Shown: in pieces, positions 13,847-20,165 of the stretch
Numbering within the stretch: position 1 is the first letter of the stretch
Layout of the letters: every line of letters begins with the position of its first letter
DNA from: an uncultured Clostridia bacterium
GTDB taxonomy: Bacteria; Bacillota; Clostridia; Christensenellales; UBA1242
Assembly: GCA_937891595.1 (NCBI GenBank)
Contig: CALATF010000072.1
Location: 1 to 20,631, forward strand
Length of the DNA stretch: 20,631 nt
Direction: 5' to 3'
Position numbers and translations under genes: made by a program
The notes under the pieces: model-generated
Databases searched by the model: none
The model's input: the letters and a program-made list of their open reading frames with translations, nothing else
Told to the model about the DNA's origin: nothing

Positions 13847-14602
13847 ATGCTTACTATTAAAGATAACAAAATTATATTAGACAAAGTTTTTGATCCAAAC
13901 AAAGTAAAGAAAATTACAGGACATTCATTCGTAGGTTTAGCGAATTTAGATGAATATAACAAAAGGGGAGATGTACTTTTAAATATTTTAGGCTATTACA
14001 AACCACCTTTTGACAAGAAATATCAATATCGTGGAGATATGGCAGAACAAATGATTATGTTTATGCTAAAGAAAAATGGTAAGGAATTTATCTATTATGA
14101 TGAAGCGGATAAAAAGAAAAACAATTATGACTTTTTTCCAACATATAAATATTGTGGCGGTATTCCAGATTTTGAAATTCCTAAAGAATCAACTAACTAT
14201 GAGTGTAAATCCAAAAGCATGGAAAAACTTGAAGATATTTTATCGAAACTTCCAACTAATGAATTATGGCAAGGCTTATATTATACATATTTAAGGAAAT
14301 ATCATTATAACGTAATGGCTTATGTTTTCTTTGATAAAGAAACAGAAGAATTACTATTTGAGAATAAAAAGCCTAAAACTTTAAATAATTGTCAAGTTAG
14401 ATTCTTTTCATATCAAATAGTTTACGAAGGCGACGAAATCAAGCCTAAAATGAATTATGTATATGCTAAAGATATAAAATCAAAGATTATAGAAGCTATA
14501 TGCTATCGCGATAAATGTATTACAGAAGGATATATTCCTTTAGAAGATGTAAGCCCTAAAATTTTGAAAGAGTTAGGACTATTAAATGACGAAGGATTAT
14601 AG
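13847..14602 (+). CDS. PD-(D/E)XK exonuclease (YqaJ/Cas4-like)
   Basis: A 251-residue nuclease of the PD-(D/E)XK superfamily. Visible motif residues are Glu67 in Arg-Gly-Asp-Met-Ala-Glu, then Gly-Ile-Pro-Asp (Asp108) followed by Tyr-Glu-Cys-Lys (Glu119, Lys121), and a downstream Gln-Gly-Leu-Tyr-Tyr helix in the position of the RecB-type QhxxY motif. It would degrade one strand at double-strand ends so that RecT can anneal the other. AAGGAG precedes the ATG. The second HNH gene starts directly after its stop, suggesting that the endonuclease inserted at this junction. Confidence 0.75.
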   Translation: MLTIKDNKIILDKVFDPNKVKKITGHSFVGLANLDEYNKRGDVLLNILGYYKPPFDKKYQYRGDMAEQMIMFMLKKNGKEFIYYDEADKKKNNYDFFPTYKYCGGIPDFEIPKESTNYECKSKSMEKLEDILSKLPTNELWQGLYYTYLRKYHYNVMAYVFFDKETEELLFENKKPKTLNNCQVRFFSYQIVYEGDEIKPKMNYVYAKDIKSKIIEAICYRDKCITEGYIPLEDVSPKILKELGLLNDEGL

Positions 14603-14608
14603 TTAGGG

Positions 14609-15358
14609 GTGGTTTTATTGGAAGAAAAAAAAGAAAGAAATTATTATCCAGAAGCAAGAAGATTATTTAGTAATATAGAAGCGTACAATACAATATATCA
14701 AAAATGGCATGATATGATTTCAAGGTGTTACAATCCCAAAAGTTGCAATTATAAATATTATGGTGCTAGAGGTATTAGAGTTTGTGATGAATGGTTAGGT
14801 AAAGAAGGATTCTATAATTTCTGTAAATGGATTTTATCTGTTGGATATGATGAAAACAAAAGTGGAAGATACCAAAGTTTAGACAAGATAAACAATGATA
14901 GGAATTATGAGCCTAGTAATTGCAGACTTGCAACACCGTCTATTCAAAATGGTAATATGAGAACTAAAACACAAACAGGATATAAAGGTGTTAGATTACA
15001 TTCTACAAATAGTGTTTTTTACACAACAGTAAAAATAAATGGAAAAACATTTTTTATAGGAGATTCAAAAAGCAAAAATGAATGTGCTAGAATGAGAAAT
15101 GATTTTATCATTAAAAATAATCTACCAAAACCATTAAACATTATAAAACCAGAGTTGGAAGAAATATTACCAACAAAAATAAAAATATATAGATGTTATA
15201 ATAAAGAAAATAACTTATTATATGAAGAAAGAGATATAAGGTGTTTAGCTAAAACATTAAGTATAACACCACAATTTATACAACAGTGTTTAAAAGGAAT
15301 TAGAAACTCTAAAATCTATAATTTCAAAAAAGAGGAAAAGATAGTTTATGAGTATTGA
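14609..15358 (+). CDS. HNH homing endonuclease with AP2 domain
   Basis: A second HNH endonuclease, 249 residues from GTG 14609. TTG 14618 is an alternative start with AGGGGTGG close in front of it. Residues about 30-110 are the HNH core, clearly related to the one at 8118 (Arg-Cys-Tyr-Asn, Gly-Ile-Arg-Val-Cys-Asp-Glu-Trp-Leu-Gly, Leu-Asp-Lys-Ile-Asn-Asn and Pro-Ser-Asn-Cys-Arg-Leu). Residues 120-172 are an AP2-type DNA-binding domain (Thr-Gly-Tyr-Lys-Gly-Val, then Phe-Ile-Gly-Asp). The C-terminal 190-245 region looks like a NUMOD1-type unit. Such genes spread by cutting phage DNA that lacks them. It lies in frame with operon logic: its stop overlaps the start of the ERCC4 gene by 11 bases. 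Confidence 0.85.
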   Translation: MVLLEEKKERNYYPEARRLFSNIEAYNTIYQKWHDMISRCYNPKSCNYKYYGARGIRVCDEWLGKEGFYNFCKWILSVGYDENKSGRYQSLDKINNDRNYEPSNCRLATPSIQNGNMRTKTQTGYKGVRLHSTNSVFYTTVKINGKTFFIGDSKSKNECARMRNDFIIKNNLPKPLNIIKPELEEILPTKIKIYRCYNKENNLLYEERDIRCLAKTLSITPQFIQQCLKGIRNSKIYNFKKEEKIVYEY

Positions 15359-15944
15359 TTTAAAAGATATAGTTATACAGGAAGATTCCAGAAATAAAGA
15401 GGGTTGTCATGATGTTAAGAATAAATATTTTCAAGATAATGGAATTAGAGTTTTAAGAAGCAAGTTACCATTTGGAGATTACACTTTGGTAAATAATACA
15501 AGCGTTACAGTTGATACAAAAAAGGATTTACTTGAAGTCGAAGGGAATTTAACAAAACAACATGTACGTTTTAGGAATGAAATCATAAATGCAAATAGTT
15601 TCGGAATAGGCGTTGTGATCCTTATAGAAGAAGAAATCCAATACAATAATTTAGATGATGTAATTGCTAGATATAAGATACCAAAATGGAAATCAACAGC
15701 ATTTGAAATGGTAAATGGAAAGAAACAGTTAAGGCACAGAAAAGGGCAACCTATGGGAAACTTCAATGTTGAAACCATAGTTAAAGCCATGAAAACCATG
15801 CAACAAAAATACGCAGTTTTATTTTGGTTTACTACTAAAGAAAAATGTGGAGAGGCTATTATAGATATATTAGTAAATAAAAGAGATATAATAGATAGTT
15901 ATTTTAAAAAGAAATTTAAGGAGTTAAAAGAGAATAATGGCTAA
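15348..15944 (+). CDS. ERCC4-domain nuclease
   Basis: A 198-residue nuclease with an ERCC4/XPF-type domain. Residues 10-16 (Ile-Gln-Glu-Asp-Ser-Arg), then Leu-Pro-Phe-Gly-Asp-Tyr-Thr-Leu, Val-Asp-Thr-Lys-Lys (the ERKxxxD-like metal motif) and a later Leu-Ile-Glu-Glu strand are the family hallmarks. ERCC4 nucleases cut branched or flap DNA, and in phages they belong to recombination and replication. The ATG lies inside the end of the HNH gene, showing that the endonuclease sits just upstream without breaking it. It overlaps the SSB-like gene by eight bases. Confidence 0.8.
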   Translation: MSIDLKDIVIQEDSRNKEGCHDVKNKYFQDNGIRVLRSKLPFGDYTLVNNTSVTVDTKKDLLEVEGNLTKQHVRFRNEIINANSFGIGVVILIEEEIQYNNLDDVIARYKIPKWKSTAFEMVNGKKQLRHRKGQPMGNFNVETIVKAMKTMQQKYAVLFWFTTKEKCGEAIIDILVNKRDIIDSYFKKKFKELKENNG

Positions 15945-16356
15945 ATATTTAGATTTAAAAGTTGGTAAGAAATTAAAGGTTTATAAGTATAATAGTGGAA
16001 CAGGGCAATACGGAAATTGGGCTTTCTTTACTTATACACCTGCAGAAAAAGACCAAAACGGAAATTATGTTTACGGACAAGAATATACTATCATAATCGG
16101 AAATATTGATAGTTTTAAATATCAATTACAAGACGGTATGCAAGTCGAAATTGAAAGCATAAATTCTGTTACTGCGGAATTTCAAAGTTATACATCTAAA
16201 CAGACAAATCAAAAAGTCAATAAAACAGTTATTAAGGTTGCAGTAAATCTTAAAGTTGAAAATATGAATCAACAAACACAACAACAGAATCCAGATTTTA
16301 ACAATTCAAATGATTTTAATGGTTTTGGTGGTGGATATGACATGCCTAATTTCTAG
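15937..16356 (+). CDS. SSB-like OB-fold protein
   Basis: A 139-residue protein. Residues 1-105 have the strand order and length of an OB fold, with aromatic residues (Trp-Ala-Phe-Phe-Thr-Tyr) where DNA bases usually stack. Residues 106-139 are a Gln/Asn/Gly-rich tail ending Asp-Met-Pro-Asn-Phe, a reduced version of the acidic Asp-Asp-Ile-Pro-Phe tip of bacterial SSB. Its place at the end of a RecT/exonuclease operon fits a single-strand DNA-binding protein that protects DNA during recombination. It overlaps the nuclease gene by eight bases. The OB fold is inferred. Confidence 0.6.
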   Translation: MAKYLDLKVGKKLKVYKYNSGTGQYGNWAFFTYTPAEKDQNGNYVYGQEYTIIIGNIDSFKYQLQDGMQVEIESINSVTAEFQSYTSKQTNQKVNKTVIKVAVNLKVENMNQQTQQQNPDFNNSNDFNGFGGGYDMPNF

Positions 16357-16367
16357 GGTGGTGGACT

Positions 16368-16559
16368 ATGACATTCACAGATAAAGATAAAGAAAATTTA
16401 AAATTAGCCATGATTAAGAAATATGGCAAGACTTCTATGCTTACATTAGCTAAAGATTTAGGAGTTTCAAGAATGGCAGTAAACAACGCTATCACTAATA
16501 AACCAAGTTTTGATAAATTAAGAGAAAAGTTAAAAGAATGGATCAAGGAAAATAAATAA
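16368..16559 (+). CDS. small HTH protein
   Basis: A 63-residue protein. Residues 22-45 form a helix-turn-helix: Met-Leu-Thr-Leu-Ala-Lys-Asp-Leu-Gly-Val-Ser-Arg-Met-Ala-Val-Asn-Asn-Ala, like the XRE/Fis-type DNA-binding helices, followed by a Lys-rich helix. GGGTGG is its ribosome site. Its position at the end of the recombination operon suggests a small regulator or host-factor mimic, but no target is visible. Confidence 0.6.
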   Translation: MTFTDKDKENLKLAMIKKYGKTSMLTLAKDLGVSRMAVNNAITNKPSFDKLREKLKEWIKENK

Positions 16560-16580
16560 CTTATTTTAGGAGGAAAAAAG

Positions 16581-17537
16581 ATGACGAAAGAATTTATGAG
16601 TTTTTTTAAAAAAGTCGAAGGTGGAGAGGGAGAAAAATGTTATTATCCAACAAGACTAGATACTTATGGTTGCGGTTGCTATCATGATTGTAGTTACTGT
16701 TATGCAAAGTCTTTACTTGAATTTAGAGGTTTTTGGGATAATAATAATCCGTCTGTTGCAAATATAGATAAAATCGAAAGAGTTATAAAAAAATTAAAAA
16801 GTGGCGACATTGTAAGATTAGGCGGAATGACAGATTGCTTCCAACCATGCGAACTTGAATATAGAAACACATATAAAACTATTGAATTATTAAATAAATA
16901 TAATATTCATTATTTAATTGTTACAAAATCACATATCATAGCAAATGATGAATATATCCAAATCATGAGAAAGGATCTGGCGCACATTCAAATTACAACC
17001 ACAACTTTAGATGATGAACTTGCTTTAACTTACGAAAAAGCTAGTGTACCTAGTAAAAGAGTTGAAGCAATTTTGAAACTTCAAAAAGAGGGTTTTGATG
17101 TTGCAATTAGATTATCTCCACTCATGGAGGAATACATGGATTTTGATAAACTTAATGCTTTGGGTATCAAAAAAGCCATAGTTGAATTTTTAAGAGTGAA
17201 TCCTTTTATTAAGAAATGGTTTAAAATTGATTATTCTAAATTCACATTAAAAGAAGGCAATTACCAACATTTACCATTAGAAGAAAAGAAAAGAATTATT
17301 GCAAAAATTACCATTCCAACAATTTCCGTTTGTGAAGATGTAGAAGAACATTATTGGTATTGGAAAAATAATTTTAATCCAAATTCTAATGATTGTTGTA
17401 ATCTTTCTTTTATAACTAATAAAGATGAATTTGAGGAAAGAAATAAAAGAATCACAGAAATACAAAAACAAAAGCATGACGAAAAAGAAAAAGAAAAAAG
17501 TAAATATTTAACAATATATGATTTTTTGGAGGAATAA
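16581..17537 (+). CDS. radical SAM protein of the SPL/Rv2578c type
   Basis: A 318-residue radical S-adenosylmethionine enzyme. Cys33, Cys37 and Cys40 form the CxxxCxxC iron-sulfur motif in Gly-Cys-Tyr-His-Asp-Cys-Ser-Tyr-Cys-Tyr-Ala, with an extra Cys at 31. The Tyr-Ala after the last Cys and the Gly-Gly-Met-Thr-Asp-Cys-Phe-Gln-Pro segment match the spore-photoproduct-lyase-like branch of the family. These enzymes do radical chemistry, often on nucleic acids. Here the gene is followed by two DNA methyltransferases and shares their C-terminal motif (Thr-Ile-Tyr-Asp-Phe-Leu), suggesting DNA repair or modification; the substrate is not shown. AGGAGG precedes it, and its stop overlaps the next ATG. 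Confidence 0.75.
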   Translation: MTKEFMSFFKKVEGGEGEKCYYPTRLDTYGCGCYHDCSYCYAKSLLEFRGFWDNNNPSVANIDKIERVIKKLKSGDIVRLGGMTDCFQPCELEYRNTYKTIELLNKYNIHYLIVTKSHIIANDEYIQIMRKDLAHIQITTTTLDDELALTYEKASVPSKRVEAILKLQKEGFDVAIRLSPLMEEYMDFDKLNALGIKKAIVEFLRVNPFIKKWFKIDYSKFTLKEGNYQHLPLEEKKRIIAKITIPTISVCEDVEEHYWYWKNNFNPNSNDCCNLSFITNKDEFEERNKRITEIQKQKHDEKEKEKSKYLTIYDFLEE

Positions 17538-18481
17538 TGTTTGTAAAAAGTCCCATTCATTATATGGGTTGTAAATTTGATTTACTGCCTTATTTAATAG
17601 AGCAGTTCCCAAAAAAAGAAGATGTTTCTGTTTTCTATGACATTTTTGGTGGCAGTGCAACTATAAGTATGAATGTACCTTATAATAAAGTTATCTATAA
17701 TGAATTAGATTGTAATTTATGCAATATTTTAAAAATGTTAAAAGAAACAAAACCTGAAGAATTGGTTTGCCATATTAAAAAAAGAATTGAAGAATTTGAC
17801 TTAAATAATGAGGGTGTTGATATTAGAGGAAAAAATGTTAGTGAAGAAATTATAAAAAAATATAAAAATCAATACTTGCTTTTTAGAGATTATTACAATA
17901 AAAGTGAAAAAGATGTTAAAGATTTATTTACACTTTCATTTTATTCATTTTGTAATCTAATGAGATTCAATTCCAATAATGAATTTAATACTCCTTATGG
18001 TAGTAGATGTTTTATAAAATCTGATATAAATTTAATTTATAAAACACATAAAATACTAAATAAAAAGAACATATATGTTTATAATCTTAATGCTTTTAAT
18101 ATTTTAAGCAATATAAAAGAAAACGAAGGACAATTTTTATATCTTGATCCTCCATACCAAAATTCTGGTGCTATTTATAATGACAACAAAGATTTTAATG
18201 GGTGGACTTTAGAAGATGATGAAAGATTGTTTTGTGAATTAGATAGACTTACTTCTTTAGGCATAAAATGGGCTTATTCTAATGTTTTAGAAATTAAAGG
18301 TAAAACTAATAATCACATTGAAGAATGGGCTGTTAAAAACGGATATACAATTATTGATTTTGAGCAAAAACAGTATTCAAGTATTGCCAAAGGAAATGCA
18401 AATGCTAGAGAAGTATTGATTATCAATTATGAACAAAGAGTAAAAAAATATTCTATATTTGATTTTGGTGTAGAGGTATAA
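17537..18481 (+). CDS. Dam-type adenine-N6 DNA methyltransferase
   Basis: A 314-residue methyltransferase of the D12 (Dam) class. Motif I is Tyr-Asp-Ile-Phe-Gly-Gly-Ser at 34-40 and the catalytic motif is Asp-Pro-Pro-Tyr at 204-207. The N terminus (Ser-Pro-Ile-His-Tyr-Met-Gly) is the family's Lys/Gly start region. It transfers a methyl group from S-adenosylmethionine to adenine and usually protects phage DNA from restriction. Its target site cannot be read from the sequence. The start overlaps the radical SAM stop by one base. It ends in Tyr-Ser-Ile-Phe-Asp-Phe, the motif shared with both neighbours. Confidence 0.85.
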   Translation: MFVKSPIHYMGCKFDLLPYLIEQFPKKEDVSVFYDIFGGSATISMNVPYNKVIYNELDCNLCNILKMLKETKPEELVCHIKKRIEEFDLNNEGVDIRGKNVSEEIIKKYKNQYLLFRDYYNKSEKDVKDLFTLSFYSFCNLMRFNSNNEFNTPYGSRCFIKSDINLIYKTHKILNKKNIYVYNLNAFNILSNIKENEGQFLYLDPPYQNSGAIYNDNKDFNGWTLEDDERLFCELDRLTSLGIKWAYSNVLEIKGKTNNHIEEWAVKNGYTIIDFEQKQYSSIAKGNANAREVLIINYEQRVKKYSIFDFGVEV

Positions 18482-18525
18482 GAGCATTTAAAATTATTTC
18501 AAAATCATTTTAAGGAGAAAAAAAG

Positions 18526-19347
18526 ATGAAAGAATATTATGATAATGGAATTGTTAAGTTATATAATGGGGATTGCATTGAATACATGCAAAAAATGATT
18601 GACGAGAATATAAAAGTAGATAAAATTTTAACTTCTCCACCATATAATATAATTAGACCAAATTCTAAAGACAGAGGATATGATGTATATAAAGACGGAA
18701 TGACAAATGAAGAATATTGTTCATGGATAGTAAAAATTTTTGAACTTTACGACAAGATTCTTAATAATAATGGGTGTGTTATTTTCAATTTGAGTTATGG
18801 AACTGAAAACACCACGATCATGAATGAAGCAGTATATAACATAATAAAAAACACAAATTTTACTCTTGCAGATATTATTGTATGGAAAAAGAAAAGTGCT
18901 ACTCCTAATAATGTTTCTGCAAATAAAATGACTAGAATATGTGAATATGTATATATATTTTGTAGAGAAAAAGAATTTTACACTTTTACATGTAACAAAA
19001 AAATAATTAGTTATAGAGAAACAGGACAACCGATTTACGAGAATCTATTTAATTTCTTTGAAGCAGATAATAACGATTATTCTAGTGAGCTAAATAAAGC
19101 AACATTTTCAACACAATTTGTTAAAGAACTTATAAAAAGATATGTGTTAGATTCTGATGTTGTTTTAGATAATTTTAGCGGTACTGGTACTACAATAGAC
19201 ACATGTTATTCAATGAATATCAAAGCTATTGGTATTGAATTAAGCGAAGAACAGTGTAAAGAAACTGTTGACCGACTTAACGGAATTAGTACAAGTGAAA
19301 GAAAATTACTTAATAAAGGTTTTCAAACAATTTTTGATTTTTTATAG
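18526..19347 (+). CDS. beta-class DNA methyltransferase (N4-cytosine or N6-adenine)
   Basis: A 273-residue DNA methyltransferase of the N6_N4 family. The catalytic Thr-Ser-Pro-Pro-Tyr-Asn is at 36-41 and the SAM-binding Asn-Phe-Ser-Gly-Thr-Gly-Thr-Thr at 216-223, giving the beta-class order (motif IV before motif I). Serine in Ser-Pro-Pro-Tyr is compatible with either N4-cytosine or N6-adenine. TAAGGAG precedes the ATG. It ends in Gln-Thr-Ile-Phe-Asp-Phe-Leu, the motif shared with the two genes before it. With the Dam-type enzyme it probably forms a methylation set against host restriction. Confidence 0.85.
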   Translation: MKEYYDNGIVKLYNGDCIEYMQKMIDENIKVDKILTSPPYNIIRPNSKDRGYDVYKDGMTNEEYCSWIVKIFELYDKILNNNGCVIFNLSYGTENTTIMNEAVYNIIKNTNFTLADIIVWKKKSATPNNVSANKMTRICEYVYIFCREKEFYTFTCNKKIISYRETGQPIYENLFNFFEADNNDYSSELNKATFSTQFVKELIKRYVLDSDVVLDNFSGTGTTIDTCYSMNIKAIGIELSEEQCKETVDRLNGISTSERKLLNKGFQTIFDFL

Positions 19348-19356
19348 GAGTGAATC

Positions 19357-19530
19357 ATGGACGATAGAGAAAAATTAAGTTTAAAGGCAAATTTAAGCCA
19401 TTGTATCGGACTTTTGGAAATAGACGGTGCAAATACCAAAGCAAAGGTAAAAAAGGAATTAAAAAGGATTTTAGATATCTATTTCGATGAGGAAAAAGAA
19501 TCGCAAGAAGAAAATAATAGTTTACAATAA
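19357..19530 (+). CDS. small hypothetical protein after the methyltransferases
   Basis: A 57-residue protein with AGGAG at normal distance before ATG 19357, overlapping the end of the methyltransferase region by a few bases of leader. It has a helical pattern: an N-terminal Asp/Arg/Glu start, Leu-Ser-His-Cys-Ile-Gly-Leu-Leu, a Lys-rich middle and a Glu-rich end. No known domain is seen. Its stop lies on the promoter of the small RNA that follows. Confidence 0.6.
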   Translation: MDDREKLSLKANLSHCIGLLEIDGANTKAKVKKELKRILDIYFDEEKESQEENNSLQ

Positions 19531-19549
19531 AATAAGATTGTGGTAAAAT
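19521..19549 (+). promoter_or_regulatory. extended -10 promoter of the small RNA
   Basis: TTTACA (19521-19526), a 17-base spacer and TAAAAT (19544-19549) with TG at 19541-19542 form an extended -10 promoter. Its predicted start, about 19556, falls just before the first stem of the structured RNA. Confidence 0.65.
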
Positions 19550-19555
19550 GAAATA

Positions 19556-19662
19556 GAAGTTGGTAGTAGTTGCGGATACTATCAAGAATTTAATACTATT
19601 ACCAACAAAAAAACGCTTGTTTCTTAAAGACCGCAATCTTTAGGGATAGGCGTTTTAATTTC
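19556..19662 (+). ncRNA. structured small RNA with complementary hairpin loops
   Basis: About 105 bases with their own promoter and terminator and no ORF. Hairpin 1: GGTAGTA (19562-19568) pairs with TACTATC (19577-19583). The alternative is an 11-pair stem of 19559-19569 with 19596-19606. Hairpin 2: 19610-19630 pairs with 19637-19656 in a near-continuous 20-pair stem with one bulge, followed by a T-rich run, so it also acts as terminator. The loop of hairpin 1 contains TTGCGG (19570-19575) and the loop of hairpin 2 is CCGCAA (19631-19636), perfect complements that can form a kissing interaction. I do not recognise a known RNA family. Confidence 0.65.
19610..19660 (+). terminator. long terminator hairpin ending the small RNA
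   Basis: AAAACGC (19610-19616) to GCGTTTT (19650-19656), continued inward to the CCGCAA loop at 19631-19636 with only one bulged base and a few G-U pairs. The 3' arm ends in TTTT and runs into AATTTC. It ends the small RNA and may also stop methyltransferase-operon readthrough. Confidence 0.7.
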
Positions 19663-19679
19663 TAAAAGGCGGTTTTATT

Positions 19680-20024
19680 ATGAAAGACATGAATAAACTT
19701 AAAGATTATAGATTGAAATATAAAAGATATTATGGAATAGATTTTGGCGATAATTATGTAATACATCATATTGACTTGAATCATAACAATAATAATATAA
19801 AAAATTTAGATATACAAACTTATCAAAACATACCAAATGAACTTACTAAGTTAAAAGAAAATGAAATACAAATTAATATGAATGTATTTATACCAAGTTT
19901 AAATCAGATTGGTACAATTTTATCTCTACCAAATAAAGATAAAAAAGTTCAAGTTCAAATTGGAAATACAAAAATTTATTTTAATATAGATAAATTAGAA
20001 AAAACAAATAAAAAAGTTCCCTGA
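19680..20024 (+). CDS. HNH-like protein with KOW/SH3-like C terminus
   Basis: A 114-residue protein. Residues 8-45 have an HNH-like start: Lys-Tyr-Lys-Arg-Tyr-Tyr-Gly, then His-His-Ile-Asp and Asn-Asn-Asn-Asn-Ile-Lys-Asn-Leu, the beta-beta-metal residues of HNH nucleases. The last helix lacks the usual His, so activity is uncertain. Residues 64-107 look like a small KOW or SH3-type barrel, with Val-Phe-Ile-Pro-Ser-Leu, Gly-Thr-Ile-Leu, then Val-Gln-Val-Gln-Ile-Gly, as in the KOW domain of MutS2. The combination is unusual. Composition is AT-rich like the phage. It ends just before the host junction, at the right end of the phage-like DNA. Confidence 0.6.
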   Translation: MKDMNKLKDYRLKYKRYYGIDFGDNYVIHHIDLNHNNNNIKNLDIQTYQNIPNELTKLKENEIQINMNVFIPSLNQIGTILSLPNKDKKVQVQIGNTKIYFNIDKLEKTNKKVP

Positions 20025-20042
20025 ACGTTTTGTTTTTCTCAT
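19995..20042 (-). pseudogene. 5' fragment of a host gene cut at the junction
   Basis: On the minus strand, AAAGGAGG (20056-20049) precedes ATG 20042 by six bases, the best ribosome site on that strand. The frame reads Met-Arg-Lys-Thr-Lys-Arg-Ser-Gly-Asn and then runs into phage-like AT-rich sequence and a stop. The simplest reading is a bacterial gene whose first nine or so codons remain here, with the rest cut away by the phage. A chance site is possible but less likely given its strength. Confidence 0.5.
20011..20035. other. candidate attachment-site junction (phage/host boundary)
   Basis: Composition and gene direction change here: phage-like plus-strand genes end at 20024, and host-like, less AT-rich sequence with a minus-strand gene begins just beyond. 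A small inverted repeat GTTC/GAAC (20016-20026) lies at the boundary. The other attachment site and the integrase are not in the window, so this is a location guess and not a proven att site. Confidence 0.4.
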
Positions 20043-20063
20043 TTAATTCCTCCTTTATGCCTT

Positions 20064-20101
20064 CATTCGAAAAGAAACAATTTGTTGTATCCTTTCGAAT
20101 G
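20064..20101. repeat. inverted repeat (CATTCGAAA / TTTCGAATG)
   Basis: Nine-base perfect inverted repeat, 20064-20072 with 20093-20101, with a smaller ACAA/TTGT stem inside. It lies in the leader of the truncated minus-strand gene and may be an operator or an RNA hairpin. Confidence 0.6.
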
Positions 20102-20126
20102 GGGCTTTTCTCAATGAGAAAAGCCC
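20102..20126. terminator. strong hairpin between the surface-protein gene and the truncated gene
   Basis: GGGCTTTTCTC (20102-20112) pairs perfectly with GAGAAAAGCCC (20116-20126) around a 3-base loop. It lies downstream of the minus-strand surface-protein gene, but no clear U run follows, so it may be a weak terminator or an mRNA-stabilising hairpin. Confidence 0.6.
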
Positions 20127-20165
20127 ATTCATAGGAAGTGATATTTCACTGATAATTCTACTGAA

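Noticed and set aside
19355..19636. Minus-strand reading frame of 93 residues over the small ORF and small RNA
   Set aside because: It has no ribosome binding site, is antisense to a better-supported plus-strand small gene, and covers the structured RNA. It is a shadow.
19531..19680. A HEARO-type (IscB-associated) RNA before the HNH-like gene
   Set aside because: HEARO RNAs are longer and lie beside IscB proteins with RuvC and HNH parts. The neighbour here is a 114-residue protein without RuvC.
19531..19680. A SAM riboswitch for the methyltransferase operon
   Set aside because: The RNA lies after the methyltransferases, not before them, and I see no SAM-I, SAM-II or SAM-IV core.
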